Assembly: GCF_001905735.1 (NCBI RefSeq)
Contig: NZ_LISW01000005.1
Location: 213,969 to 277,968 of the forward strand
Source of the DNA: Streptomyces sp. CB01249
GTDB lineage: Bacteria; Actinomycetota; Actinomycetes; Streptomycetales; Streptomycetaceae
Length of the DNA: 64,000 nt
Direction of reading: 5' to 3'
Below are positions 1 through 7,903 of this stretch, one piece after another. The stretch's first letter is position 1; each line of letters begins with the position of its first letter. The translations under genes and the position numbers were made by a program. The notes under the pieces were generated by a model. It did not search any database and was not told where the DNA came from. It saw only the letters and a program-made list of their open reading frames with translations.

Positions 1-4
1 TGAG

Positions 5-751
5 ATGACCGACCCCCGGCCCGACCCGGCCGCCCTGTACCCCGAGGTCGCCGCGCACGGCAGCCTCGCCGCCGCCCTGCGGGCCGTTGCGGCGGGCGGC
101 CTGGACGCGGTCCCGCTCAGTTCGCCGGACGGAGAGCCGCTGCTCGACGCGGGCGCCGCCACCACGCTGCCGCACCGGAGGCCCTTGCGGGTCAGCGCCT
201 GGCGGTACGAACGGCGCTGGCGCATCTCGGGCGACGACGCCTTCCAGTCGCTGCCCGTGCTGGGCGGCGAGACCGACGACCTGGCGCACGTGGCCCGGGC
301 GGTCCGGGGCTGGCACGACGGGGAGCCCCTGGAGGACATCCACCGGGCGGCGCCCTTCGCGCGGCCGACGGGCCGGTTCGAGGTGCCGGACCTGGACCCC
401 GGGCGCCTGGCCGAGTCCGAGTGGCAGGGGCTGCGGCAGCAGGCGGCCGGGCTCCCCTGTCCCTGGGCCCCGGCGTACCGCTCGCTGATCGAGGCGGCGT
501 ACGCCGAGCCGGTGCTGCGGGCGCTCTACCCGTTCACGAGCCACTGGGCGCTCCGGTTCTCCACCACGACGCGTCCGCTCCTGACCGTAGTCGGGCCGTC
601 CGTCGCCGCGAACGGGGAGGGGGCGTTCGCGGTGAGCGGCGGCCCCGGCGCCGCGGGTGAGTTCGCCACCGCCCGGGCGGCCGTCGCCGCGGCGCTCGTC
701 CGTCTTCCGGCCGACCCGGGCCCCGTAGCGCTCGGCGCGCCACCGGAGTAG
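5..751 (+). CDS. DUF6193-like protein
   Basis: A 248-residue soluble protein with no signal peptide or membrane segment. The middle carries Arg/Trp-rich stretches (SAWRYERRWR near residues 63-72, then ARAVRGWHDGEPLEDIH) and the C-terminal half is Ala/Pro/Gly-rich. It resembles the actinobacterial DUF6193 family, whose members often sit near natural-product genes but have no established reaction. A TGA at bases 1-3 ends just before the ATG, so an upstream gene outside the window probably reads into it. The next gene begins 26 bases downstream on the same strand. The family call rests on remembered sequence style only; function is unknown. Confidence 0.55.
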   Translation: MTDPRPDPAALYPEVAAHGSLAAALRAVAAGGLDAVPLSSPDGEPLLDAGAATTLPHRRPLRVSAWRYERRWRISGDDAFQSLPVLGGETDDLAHVARAVRGWHDGEPLEDIHRAAPFARPTGRFEVPDLDPGRLAESEWQGLRQQAAGLPCPWAPAYRSLIEAAYAEPVLRALYPFTSHWALRFSTTTRPLLTVVGPSVAANGEGAFAVSGGPGAAGEFATARAAVAAALVRLPADPGPVALGAPPE

Positions 752-777
752 GCGCCCGGCCACGTACGCTCGCGCCC

Positions 778-1746
778 ATGCCCGCCCCCTCCCCCGCACC
801 CCGTCTGCACCGCGTCGCCGTTCTCGTGCTCGACGGGGCGAAGCCGCTCGACGTGGGCATCCCGGCCCAGGTGTTCACGACCCGGGCGAGCATGCCGTAC
901 GAGGTACGGGTGTGCGGGGCGGCCCCGGGGCCGGTGACCGGGGGCGACGGGCTCGCCTACCACGTGACGCACGGGCTCGAAGCGCTGGCCTGGGCGGACA
1001 TCGTGTTCGTACCGGGGTACCGGCAGCCGGACCGGGAGGATCCGCCCCGGGCCGTGATCGAGGCGCTGGTGGCCGCCCACGAGCGGGGGGCGCGGCTCGC
1101 CGCCATCTCGACCGGGGCGTTCGCGCTCGCCGCGACCGGGCTGCTCGACGGCCGCCGGGCCACCACGCACTGGCACTACACCCGGGCGCTCGCCGCGAAG
1201 TACCCGCTGGTCCGGGTGGACGAGAACGTGCTGTTCGTGGACGAGGGCAGCGTCCTCACCTCGGCGGGCGCCGCGTCCGGGATCGACCTGTGCCTGCACG
1301 TCCTGCGCGGCGACCTGGGCATCGCCGCGTCCAACCACGCGGCCCGGCGGCTCGTCGCGGCCCCGTACCGCAGCGGCGGGCAGGCGCAGTACGTGCCGCG
1401 CAGCGTCCCGGAGCCGCTGGGCGAGCGGTTCGCGGCCACCCGGGAGTGGGCGCTGCACCGGCTCGGCGAACCCCTCACGCTCGACGCGCTGGCCCGGCAC
1501 GCGGCGGTGTCGCCCCGCACGTTCTCGCGGCGGTTCGCGGAGGACACCGGGTACACACCGATGCAGTGGGTGATGCGGGCCCGTATCGACATGGCCCGCG
1601 AACTCCTCGAACGCTCGGAGCGGGCCGTCGAGCAGATCGCCGCCGATGTGGGGCTCGGGACCGGCGCGAATCTGCGGCTGCACTTCCAGCGCATCCTGGG
1701 CACCACCCCGAGCGAGTACCGGCGCACCTTCACCCGGGGCGAATAG
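778..1746 (+). CDS. GlxA-family (DJ-1/PfpI + AraC) transcriptional regulator
   Basis: A 322-residue two-domain regulator. Residues about 8-175 form a DJ-1/PfpI amidase-like fold (VLVLDGAKPLDVGIPAQVF, later TGAFALAATGLLDGRRAT). The AraC/XylS HTH follows at about 215-315 (LTLDALARHAAVSPRTFSRRF and TPMQWVMRARIDMARELL). The usual nucleophile-elbow Cys just before TGAF is Ser here (AISTGAF), so the N-terminal domain is probably a ligand sensor, not an enzyme. This is normal for many family members. It lies 129 bases upstream of a stand-alone GAPDH gene in the same direction, which makes control of that gene possible but unproven. Confidence 0.88.
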   Translation: MPAPSPAPRLHRVAVLVLDGAKPLDVGIPAQVFTTRASMPYEVRVCGAAPGPVTGGDGLAYHVTHGLEALAWADIVFVPGYRQPDREDPPRAVIEALVAAHERGARLAAISTGAFALAATGLLDGRRATTHWHYTRALAAKYPLVRVDENVLFVDEGSVLTSAGAASGIDLCLHVLRGDLGIAASNHAARRLVAAPYRSGGQAQYVPRSVPEPLGERFAATREWALHRLGEPLTLDALARHAAVSPRTFSRRFAEDTGYTPMQWVMRARIDMARELLERSERAVEQIAADVGLGTGANLRLHFQRILGTTPSEYRRTFTRGE

Positions 1747-1875
1747 GGGCGAATGGGGGGTGGGCCGCCGCCACGCCCCGCTGGCGGGATCCTTGCGGAC
1801 CGTGGCGATCCCGCCGCTGTCCGGGGCGCGCGGCGCGCGCGATCGTGGAGGGCGAAGAGAGAAGGGACATCTCAC

Positions 1876-2874
1876 GTGACTCGCATCGCCATCAACGGAT
1901 TCGGCCGCATCGGACGCAACGTGCTGCGCGCGCTGCTCGAACGCGACAGCGACCTCGACCTGGTCGCCGTCAACGACCTCTCGGAGCCCGCCACCCTCGC
2001 CCGGCTGCTGGCGTTCGACACCACCGCGGGCCGCCTCGGCCGCCCGGTGACCGTGGACGGGGACACGCTCGTCGTGGACGGCCGCCGCATCAAGGTGCTC
2101 GCCGAGCGGGAGCCCGCGCGGCTGCCCTGGGCGGAGCTGGGCGTCGACATCGCCGTGGAGGCCACCGGCCGCTTCACCTCGGCGAAGGCCGCCCGCGCCC
2201 ACCTCGACGCCGGGGCGAAGCGGGTGCTGGTCGCCGCGCCCTCGGACGGGGCGGACGTGACGCTCGCGTACGGCGTCAACAGCGAGGCGTACGACCCCGA
2301 GCTGCACACGGTCGTGTCGAACGCCTCCTGCACCACCAACGCGCTCGCGCCGCTGGCCAAGGTCCTGGACGACCTCGCCGGCATCGAGCACGGCTTCATG
2401 ACGACCGTGCACGCCTACACCCAGGAGCAGAACCTCCAGGACGGCCCGCACCGCGACGCCCGCCGCGCCCGCGCCGCCGGGGTCAACATCGTGCCGACCA
2501 CGACCGGCGCCGCGAAGGCGATCGGGCTCGTGCTGCCCCGGCTGGACGGCAAGCTGTCGGGCGACTCCATCCGGGTGCCGGTCCCGGTCGGCTCGATCGT
2601 GGAGCTGAACACCACCGTGGCACGGGACGTGACGCGCGATCAGGTGCTGGAGGCGTACCGGACGGCCGCTGAGGGCCCGCTCGCGGGCGTACTCGAATAC
2701 TCCGAGGACCCGCTCGTGTCGGCCGACATCACCGGCAACCCGGCGTCGTCCATCTTCGACTCGGAGCTGACCCGGGTCGACGGGCGCCACGTCAAGGTGT
2801 CGGCCTGGTACGACAACGAGTGGGGCTTCTCCAACCGGGTGATCGACACGCTCACCCTGCTGGCCGGCCGCTAG
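1876..2874 (+). CDS. gap: type I glyceraldehyde-3-phosphate dehydrogenase
   Basis: A 332-residue NAD-dependent GAPDH of glycolysis, oxidising and phosphorylating glyceraldehyde 3-phosphate. The Rossmann motif INGFGRIGRN is at residues 5-14, and the catalytic Cys lies in SNASCTTNA near residue 155. The substrate motif TTTGAAKAIGLVLP and the C-terminal WYDNEWGFSNRV are intact. I chose the GTG at 1876, behind a GAAGAGAGAAGGGA purine tract, because it starts directly at the conserved TRIAINGFG. An in-frame reading extends to 1753 but looks non-coding. The gene is not linked to pgk/tpiA as the main Streptomyces gap gene is, so this is likely the second paralogue. Confidence 0.95.
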   Translation: MTRIAINGFGRIGRNVLRALLERDSDLDLVAVNDLSEPATLARLLAFDTTAGRLGRPVTVDGDTLVVDGRRIKVLAEREPARLPWAELGVDIAVEATGRFTSAKAARAHLDAGAKRVLVAAPSDGADVTLAYGVNSEAYDPELHTVVSNASCTTNALAPLAKVLDDLAGIEHGFMTTVHAYTQEQNLQDGPHRDARRARAAGVNIVPTTTGAAKAIGLVLPRLDGKLSGDSIRVPVPVGSIVELNTTVARDVTRDQVLEAYRTAAEGPLAGVLEYSEDPLVSADITGNPASSIFDSELTRVDGRHVKVSAWYDNEWGFSNRVIDTLTLLAGR

Positions 2875-2881
2875 GAAACGG

Positions 2882-2910
2882 GTCGGGGGCGGCCACGGAC
2901 CGCCCCCGAC
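2882..2910 (+). terminator. Terminator after gap
   Basis: An 11-bp perfect stem, GTCGGGGGCGG at 2882-2892 with CCGCCCCCGAC at 2900-2910 and a 7-base loop, begins 8 bases after the gap stop codon. There is no U-tract, as is usual for Streptomyces terminators. Confidence 0.8.
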
Positions 2911-3038
2911 TCCCCTGCCCCCGCGCCGAGTTCACCTTCCGTTCGCCGTGCAACCTTCTCCGCGCCGCACGTGTCTCCTATGCGAGCCCTCACACCTCGT
3001 ACGCCATTGGCTCCACGTACGCGACCAAGGAGAATTTT

Positions 3039-4526
3039 GTGGGCATTCGCACCATGCTGACCGTGGCCGTGTGCGCCGCCACGGCGCTGACCGGCGGCGT
3101 GGCCGTCGCGGCGCCGGGGGGCGCGCACGCGGGCACGGCCGGGGGAACGGCAACCACCACCGTCCGCGAGGACTTCAACGGCGACGGGTACCAGGACGTC
3201 GTCGTCGGCACGACGCACGCGTCGGTGAACGGGCAGCCCTACTCCGGATACCTCACCATCGCCTACGGTTCGGCGCAGGGCCTGAGCGCCGCCCGCACGA
3301 CGACCATCGACCAGAGCACCCCGGGGGTGCCGGGCGAACCCAGTGAGGGCAATCTGTTCGGCCTCCGGCTGGTCCCCGCCGACCTCGACCACGACGGGCT
3401 GACGGACCTGGCGGTGTACACGTACGAAGCCCTCCCCACCAACCGGGGTTCGGTCATCGTGCTGTGGGGCCGCACCGGCGGCATCACGGGCGAGGGCGCG
3501 GTACGCATCCCCGGGCCCGAGAGCGGCGAGATGGGGAACAACGTCATCGCCGGCGACTTCAACGGCGACGGCGACACGGACCTGATGCTGGCGCACGGCT
3601 GGGGCGACGGGGACCTCGAACAGCGGAGCGTGCTGTACGGGCCGTTCAGCCGGGCCGGGAAGCCGGTCCGCGAGCAGCGGGTGACCATGTTCACGTCGGA
3701 CAACTTCATGTCCGACCCGGCCGTGGGCGACTTCAACGGCGACGGCATCGACGACCTGTGCACCTTCTTCAGCTACGAGGAGCACGCCGAGGGCGGGAGC
3801 CTGTGGCTGGGCACCCCGCAGGGCCTGTCGACCACTTCCACCCGGCTGCCCTCCGGCACGTCCCCGACGGTCGGCGACTTCGACAAGGACGGCAAGGACG
3901 ACCTCGCCGTCCGGGTGGTGCCGAACGGCATCTACGAGGACTTCCCCACGGACCCGGGCACCGTCAAGATCTATTACGGCTCCGCGTCCGGTCCGAGCAC
4001 CACCCGGACCAAGACGATCACCCAGGACACCGCGGGCGTCCCGGGCGTCAGCGAGAAGGGCGACCAGTTCGGCGCCCGGCTCAGCGCGGGCGACGTCAAC
4101 GGCGACGGCTACGACGACCTCGCGGTGGGCGTGCCATTCGAGGCCCTGGAGTCGAAGGCGGGCGCGGGCGCGGTGGTCCTGCTGAAGGGCGGGCCCGGCG
4201 GGCTGAGCGGCACCGGCTCCAAGTCGTTCCACCAGGACACGGCGGGCATGCCCGGGGTGGCGGAGAAGGGCGACCACTTCGGCGCCTCGGTGCGGCTGCT
4301 GGACGTCACCGGGGACGGCAGGGCGGAGCTGACGGCCGGTGCGCCGGACGAGGACCTGGAGGCGATCGCGGACGGCGGTGCGGTGTGGTCGCTGCGCGGC
4401 ACCTCGACGGGGCTGACGACGACCGGCGCCCTCGCCTTCAACCCGGTCGACCTGGGCATCCTGGCGAAGCAGGCCCGGTTCGGCCTGAACCTGGGCGGTG
4501 ACAACGGGTTCGGTCTCTACAACTGA
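3039..4526 (+). CDS. Secreted FG-GAP/VCBS repeat protein
   Basis: A 495-residue exported protein. The GTG at 3039 has an AAGGAG site at 3027-3032 and starts a signal peptide (IRTMLTVAVCAATALTGG, then Ala-rich cleavage near AHAG). The mature protein is an integrin-alpha-like beta-propeller with about seven calcium-loop motifs: DFNGDGYQD, DLDHDGLTD, DFNGDGDTD, DFNGDGIDD, DFDKDGKDD, DVNGDGYDD and DVTGDGRAE. The last two blades also carry the FG-GAP signature (DQFGARL and DHFGASV). Such proteins are common in Streptomyces secretomes; individual roles, such as adhesion or polysaccharide binding, are mostly unknown. No catalytic domain is fused to it. A convergent terminator follows. Confidence 0.9.
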   Translation: MGIRTMLTVAVCAATALTGGVAVAAPGGAHAGTAGGTATTTVREDFNGDGYQDVVVGTTHASVNGQPYSGYLTIAYGSAQGLSAARTTTIDQSTPGVPGEPSEGNLFGLRLVPADLDHDGLTDLAVYTYEALPTNRGSVIVLWGRTGGITGEGAVRIPGPESGEMGNNVIAGDFNGDGDTDLMLAHGWGDGDLEQRSVLYGPFSRAGKPVREQRVTMFTSDNFMSDPAVGDFNGDGIDDLCTFFSYEEHAEGGSLWLGTPQGLSTTSTRLPSGTSPTVGDFDKDGKDDLAVRVVPNGIYEDFPTDPGTVKIYYGSASGPSTTRTKTITQDTAGVPGVSEKGDQFGARLSAGDVNGDGYDDLAVGVPFEALESKAGAGAVVLLKGGPGGLSGTGSKSFHQDTAGMPGVAEKGDHFGASVRLLDVTGDGRAELTAGAPDEDLEAIADGGAVWSLRGTSTGLTTTGALAFNPVDLGILAKQARFGLNLGGDNGFGLYN

Positions 4527-4531
4527 CGAGC

Positions 4532-4581
4532 ACGCCGTGAGGGGCCCGTTCCGCCGACGCGGAACGGGCCCCTCACGGCGT
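4532..4581. terminator. Bidirectional terminator, 23-bp stem
   Basis: A near-ideal hairpin between convergent genes. The 22-base arm at 4533-4554 (CGCCGTGAGGGGCCCG...) pairs perfectly with 4559-4580 around a CGAC loop, and an extra A-T pair extends it. It serves the FG-GAP gene on + and the DUF5997 gene on -. Confidence 0.88.
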
Positions 4582-4592
4582 CGTCGCGGGCG

Positions 4593-4997
4593 TCAGGCGC
4601 GCTCGTCGCGGTCCTTGGCCTCGCGCTCGGCGTTCCGCTCCTTGATGCGGATGTTCTCCTTGCGGACGTCCGCCTGGGTGGCGCGCTCCTTCTGCAGCCA
4701 CTCGGGGTTGTCCTGCTTCAGGGCCTCGATCTGTTCGGTGGTCAGCGCCTCGGTGACCCCGCCGCGGGCCAGGCCCGAGATGGAGACGCCCAGCTTGGAC
4801 GCGACGACCGGGCGGGGGTGCGGGCCGTTGTTCCGCAGGTCGCGCAGCCACTCGGGCGGATCGGCCTGGAGGGCCGCCAGCTCGGCGCGCGAGACGACAC
4901 CCTCCTGGAATTCGGCGGGGGTGGCGTCGAGGTACACACCCAGCTTCTTCGCCGCGGTCGCGGGCTTCATCGTCTGGGTGGTCTGGTGGGACTTCAT
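4593..4997 (-). CDS. DUF5997 family protein
   Basis: A small 134-residue charged protein with no membrane segment. It contains two related segments: PATAAKKLGVYL...ELAALQADPPEWLRDLR, and VASKLGVSISGLARGGVT...IEALKQDNPEWLQKER. Each has a helix-turn-helix-like start and ends in PEWL, which suggests an internal duplication. The C-terminus is a basic/acidic helix (KENIRIKERNAEREAKDRDER). It matches the actinobacterial DUF5997 family, which has no known function. It is transcribed divergently from a LysR-type substrate-binding-domain protein 58 bases away, an arrangement I remember as conserved in streptomycetes. An in-frame ATG ten codons downstream (MKPATAAKK) is an alternative start. Confidence 0.8.
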   Translation of the reverse strand: MKSHQTTQTMKPATAAKKLGVYLDATPAEFQEGVVSRAELAALQADPPEWLRDLRNNGPHPRPVVASKLGVSISGLARGGVTEALTTEQIEALKQDNPEWLQKERATQADVRKENIRIKERNAEREAKDRDERA

Positions 4998-5055
4998 GGG
5001 GTCAAGGGTATCCAGCGCGTGCGGCGCCCTCGACCACGGCCGGTAACCTGGCGGG

Positions 5056-5844
5056 GTGACAGGCCCCGAAGCAACCCCCTCGTTCCGGCTGGCGTACGTC
5101 CCCGGAGTGACTCCCGCCAAATGGGTGCGGATCTGGAACGAGCGCCTGCCGGACATCCCGCTGCACCTCGTCCAGGTCCCCGCGCTCGGCGCCCAGGAGC
5201 TGCTGCGCGCCGGTGACGCCGACGCGGCGTTCCTCCGGCTGCCGGTGGAGGGCACGGACCTCAGCGCGATCCCGCTGTACACGGAGACCACGGTCGTCGT
5301 GGTCCCGAAGGACCACCTGATCGCGGCGGTGGACGAGCTGTCGGTCGCGGAGCTGGCCGACGAGATCGTGCTCCACCCGATGGACGACGCCCTGCCCTGG
5401 GAGCAGCTGCCCGGCCGCCCGGCGCTGGAGCGGCCGGCGACCACGGGGGACGCCGTCGAGCTGGTCGCGGCGGGGATCGGGGTCCTCGTGGTCCCCCAGT
5501 CGCTGGCCCGGCTGCACCACCGCAAGGACCTGACGTACCGGACGGTGACGGACGCGCCGGAGTCGCGCGTCGCGCTGTCCTGGCCGCAGGAGAAGACCAC
5601 CGACCAGGTGGAGGACTTCATCGGCATCGTCCGCGGCCGTACGGTGAACAGCTCGCGCGGCCGGGCGGGGGCGGCGCCCGCCGCTCAGCCGAAGGCGAAG
5701 GCCAAGGACAAGGCGAAGCGCGCTTCCGGTACGGGGGCGGGGAAGGGCTCCCGGGGCGGCGCGGGAGGCTCCGGCGGCTCCAAGGCGGCCAAGGGCGCGC
5801 GCGGCGCCGCCGCCAAGCGCGGGAAGCCCCGCCGGAGGCCGTAG
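5056..5844 (+). CDS. LysR substrate-binding-domain protein lacking HTH
   Basis: A 262-residue protein. Residues 8-205 look like the periplasmic-binding-protein-like sensor domain of LysR regulators (FRLAYVPGVTPAKWVRIW, LPVEGTDLSAIPLY, TETTVVVVPKDHLIAA, GDAVELVAAGIGVLVVPQSLA). No winged-helix DNA-binding domain precedes it: the GTG start sits right before the sensor domain. After residue about 205 there is a Lys/Ala/Gly/Arg-rich low-complexity tail ending in PRRRP, similar in composition to histone-H1-like tails. The protein may sense a small molecule for a partner, or contact nucleic acid through the tail. The divergent DUF5997 gene is the obvious partner. Function is unknown. Confidence 0.82.
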   Translation: MTGPEATPSFRLAYVPGVTPAKWVRIWNERLPDIPLHLVQVPALGAQELLRAGDADAAFLRLPVEGTDLSAIPLYTETTVVVVPKDHLIAAVDELSVAELADEIVLHPMDDALPWEQLPGRPALERPATTGDAVELVAAGIGVLVVPQSLARLHHRKDLTYRTVTDAPESRVALSWPQEKTTDQVEDFIGIVRGRTVNSSRGRAGAAPAAQPKAKAKDKAKRASGTGAGKGSRGGAGGSGGSKAAKGARGAAAKRGKPRRRP

Positions 5845-5883
5845 CCGGGCCGTTGTCAGACCCGCCTGGCAGCATCGGGGAGC

Positions 5884-6396
5884 ATGACGCACACCGAACG
5901 CCCGATGCCGCCCCTCGACGCCGACGAGCGCACCGGCCTGGAGAGCTGGCTCGACTTCTACCGGGCCACCGTGGCCCAGAAGTGCGAGGACCTCACCGAC
6001 GAGCAGGCGCGCAGTGCCTCCGTACCGCCGTCGTCGCTGACGCCGATGGGGCTCGTCCAGCACCTCGCGGAGGTCGAGCGGAACTGGTTCCGGCGGGTCC
6101 TGACCGGTGAGGACGTACCGTCGCTGTACGACCCGCCGGCCGGTCCGGGGGTCCACAGCGGAGGATTCGGCCTTTCCGCGGACGCCGCCTTCTCCGATGC
6201 CCTGGCGGTCTGGCGGGAGGAGGTCGCCGTGTCCCGCGCGGTCTGCGCCGAGCGCTCGCTGGAGGACTCGGCGCCCTTCATGGGCGGCGAGGTGAAGCTC
6301 CGCTGGATCTACCACCACATGATCGGCGAGTACGCCCGCCACAGCGGTCACGCCGATCTGCTCCGGGAGCGGATCGACGGCAGCACCGGTATCTGA
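5884..6396 (+). CDS. DinB family (DUF664) protein
   Basis: A 170-residue four-helix-bundle protein of the DinB/DUF664 superfamily, related to mycothiol-dependent enzymes. The usual metal-binding His pattern is visible: the first His in VQHLAEVERNWFRR (about residue 60) and a C-terminal pair in YHHMIGEYARHSGHADLLRE (about 142-156). Some actinobacterial homologues are thiol S-transferases, but many are uncharacterised, so no substrate is assigned. It starts 40 bases after the LysR-domain gene on the same strand and may be co-transcribed with it. Confidence 0.85.
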   Translation: MTHTERPMPPLDADERTGLESWLDFYRATVAQKCEDLTDEQARSASVPPSSLTPMGLVQHLAEVERNWFRRVLTGEDVPSLYDPPAGPGVHSGGFGLSADAAFSDALAVWREEVAVSRAVCAERSLEDSAPFMGGEVKLRWIYHHMIGEYARHSGHADLLRERIDGSTGI

Positions 6397-6443
6397 CGGG
6401 CCGGGTTTCCGGGTCGCTCCGGGGAGATGTCAGGATGGGATCC

Positions 6444-6941
6444 ATGACGAGCCAGGTTTTCTTCGACATCACCATCAACGACGAGCCCGCCGGGCGGATC
6501 GTCTTCAATCTGTTCGACGACATCGTTCCCAAGACCGCCGAGAACTTCCGCCAGCTGGCGACCGGCCAGAACGGCTTCGGTTACAAGGGCTCCTCCTTCC
6601 ACCGGGTCATCCCGGAGTTCATGCTCCAGGGAGGCGACTTCACGCGCGGCGACGGCACGGGCGGCAAGAGCATCTACGGCAACAAGTTCCCGGACGAGAA
6701 CTTCGAGCTGAAGCACACCAAGCCGGGCCTGCTGTCGATGGCCAACGCCGGTCCGAACTCGAACGGGTCGCAGTTCTTCATCACCACGATCGTGACGTCC
6801 TGGCTGGACGGCAAGCACGTCGTCTTCGGCGAGGTCGCCGACGAGGACAGCATGGTCCTGGTCAAGCGCATCGAGGGCCTCGGCTCGCAGAGCGGCCGCA
6901 CCCAGGCGAAGGTCACCATCGCGGACTCCGGCATCCTCTGA
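6444..6941 (+). CDS. Cyclophilin-type peptidyl-prolyl cis-trans isomerase
   Basis: A 165-residue cytoplasmic cyclophilin that catalyses proline cis-trans isomerisation during folding. Active-site motifs are intact: FHRVIPEFMLQGGDF with the catalytic Arg, then NSNGSQFFIT, and the Trp/His region SWLDGKHVVFGEV. The start is ambiguous. The ATG at 6435 adds three residues and has GGGAG about 9 bases upstream. The ATG at 6444 gives the family's usual MTSQVFFDIT beginning and is preferred. A strong hairpin follows, so the gene is probably monocistronic. Confidence 0.93.
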   Translation: MTSQVFFDITINDEPAGRIVFNLFDDIVPKTAENFRQLATGQNGFGYKGSSFHRVIPEFMLQGGDFTRGDGTGGKSIYGNKFPDENFELKHTKPGLLSMANAGPNSNGSQFFITTIVTSWLDGKHVVFGEVADEDSMVLVKRIEGLGSQSGRTQAKVTIADSGIL

Positions 6942-6962
6942 TCCCGGATCCCCGGCTGACCG

Positions 6963-6999
6963 AACGCGCCGTCCGACGTTTCCCGTCGGGCGGCGCGTT
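6963..6999 (+). terminator. Terminator after cyclophilin gene
   Basis: A 16-bp stem with one G-U wobble pairs 6963-6978 (AACGCGCCGTCCGACG) with 6984-6999 around a TTTCC loop. It begins 21 bases after the stop codon. Confidence 0.85.
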
Positions 7000-7022
7000 T
7001 CCGCATTCGGAAACACGTTCAT

Positions 7023-7069
7023 TGTCAACCTTCGGTTGACACTCCATGACTGTCAACTTACGGTTGACA
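7023..7069 (+). promoter_or_regulatory. Twin palindromic operators overlapping a promoter
   Basis: Two near-identical 19-bp palindromes lie directly before the start codon: TGTCAACCTTCGGTTGACA at 7023-7041 and TGTCAACTTACGGTTGACA at 7051-7069, with centres 28 bp apart. The right arm of the first supplies a perfect -35 (TTGACA, 7036-7041). Seventeen bases later, TACGGT inside the second fits the Streptomyces -10 pattern TANNNT (7059-7064). A transcript would start at about 7071, the A of the ATG, so a leaderless mRNA is predicted. Bound protein would cover both promoter elements; the downstream HTH protein is the likely autorepressor. Confidence 0.75.
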
Positions 7070-7070
7070 C

Positions 7071-7826
7071 ATGACGAATCCCGTAGTGCCGTCGCAGCCC
7101 GTCCGCCTGGACGACCTGATCGCGGCCATCAAGAAGGTGCACTCCGACGCCCTGGACCAGCTTCAGGACGCCGTCATCGCCGCCGACCACCTCGGCGACG
7201 TCGCCGACCACCTGATCGGCCACTTCGTGGACCAAGCGCGCCGCTCCGGCGCCTCCTGGACCGACATCGGCAAGAGCATGGGCGTGACCCGGCAGGCCGC
7301 CCAGAAGCGCTTCGTCGCCAAGGACCCCGGCGAGGGCACCGCCCTCGACCCGAGCCAGGGCTTCGGCCGCTTCACGCAGCGCGCCAAGAACGTGGTGATG
7401 GCGGCCCAGAACGAGGCCCGGGCAGCCGGCAACGCCGAGATCGGCACCGAGCACCTCGTCCTCGGCCTGCTCAGCGAGCCCGAGGGCCTGGCGGCGGCGT
7501 TCATCAAGGCGCAGGACGTGGCCCTGGACTCCGTCCGGCAGGCGGCCACCGCCGCGCTCCCCCCGGCCACCGAGGGCGAGATCCCCGAGCTGATCCCGTA
7601 CAACGGTGACGCGCGCAAGGCGCTGGAGCTGACCTTCCGCGAGGCCCTGCGGATGGGGCACAACTACGTCGGCACCGAGCACATCCTGCTCGCCCTGCTG
7701 GAGCACGAGGACGGCTCCGGCGTGCTCAGCGGTCTCGGCATCGACAAGGCAGCCGCCGAGCAGGCGATCACCTACGCGCTGTCGATCCTCGTCTCCAAGC
7801 AGCAGGCGTCCGGCACGGACAAGTGA
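7071..7826 (+). CDS. HTH + Clp N-domain regulator
   Basis: A 251-residue protein. The N-terminal third (residues 5-85) has a helix-turn-helix (WTDIGKSMGVTRQAAQKRF, about 62-80). Residues about 100-250 form two Clp N-terminal repeats (TEHLVLGLLSEPEGLAAAFI and TEHILLALLEHEDGSGVLSGLG), the substrate or adaptor-binding module of ClpA/ClpC. No AAA+ ATPase or Walker motif follows, so this is not a Clp chaperone. It is more likely a DNA-binding regulator that couples a Clp-type sensor or recognition domain to transcription. The twin palindromes overlapping its own predicted leaderless promoter suggest autoregulation. Other targets are not evident here. Confidence 0.85.
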   Translation: MTNPVVPSQPVRLDDLIAAIKKVHSDALDQLQDAVIAADHLGDVADHLIGHFVDQARRSGASWTDIGKSMGVTRQAAQKRFVAKDPGEGTALDPSQGFGRFTQRAKNVVMAAQNEARAAGNAEIGTEHLVLGLLSEPEGLAAAFIKAQDVALDSVRQAATAALPPATEGEIPELIPYNGDARKALELTFREALRMGHNYVGTEHILLALLEHEDGSGVLSGLGIDKAAAEQAITYALSILVSKQQASGTDK

Positions 7827-7903
7827 CCCCCGCCCGGTGGAACCGCGCCGTCGGCTGAACGTGTCGCACCGGCCGTCCCGCGCCCGGCCTCTACGTTCTC
7901 GGC

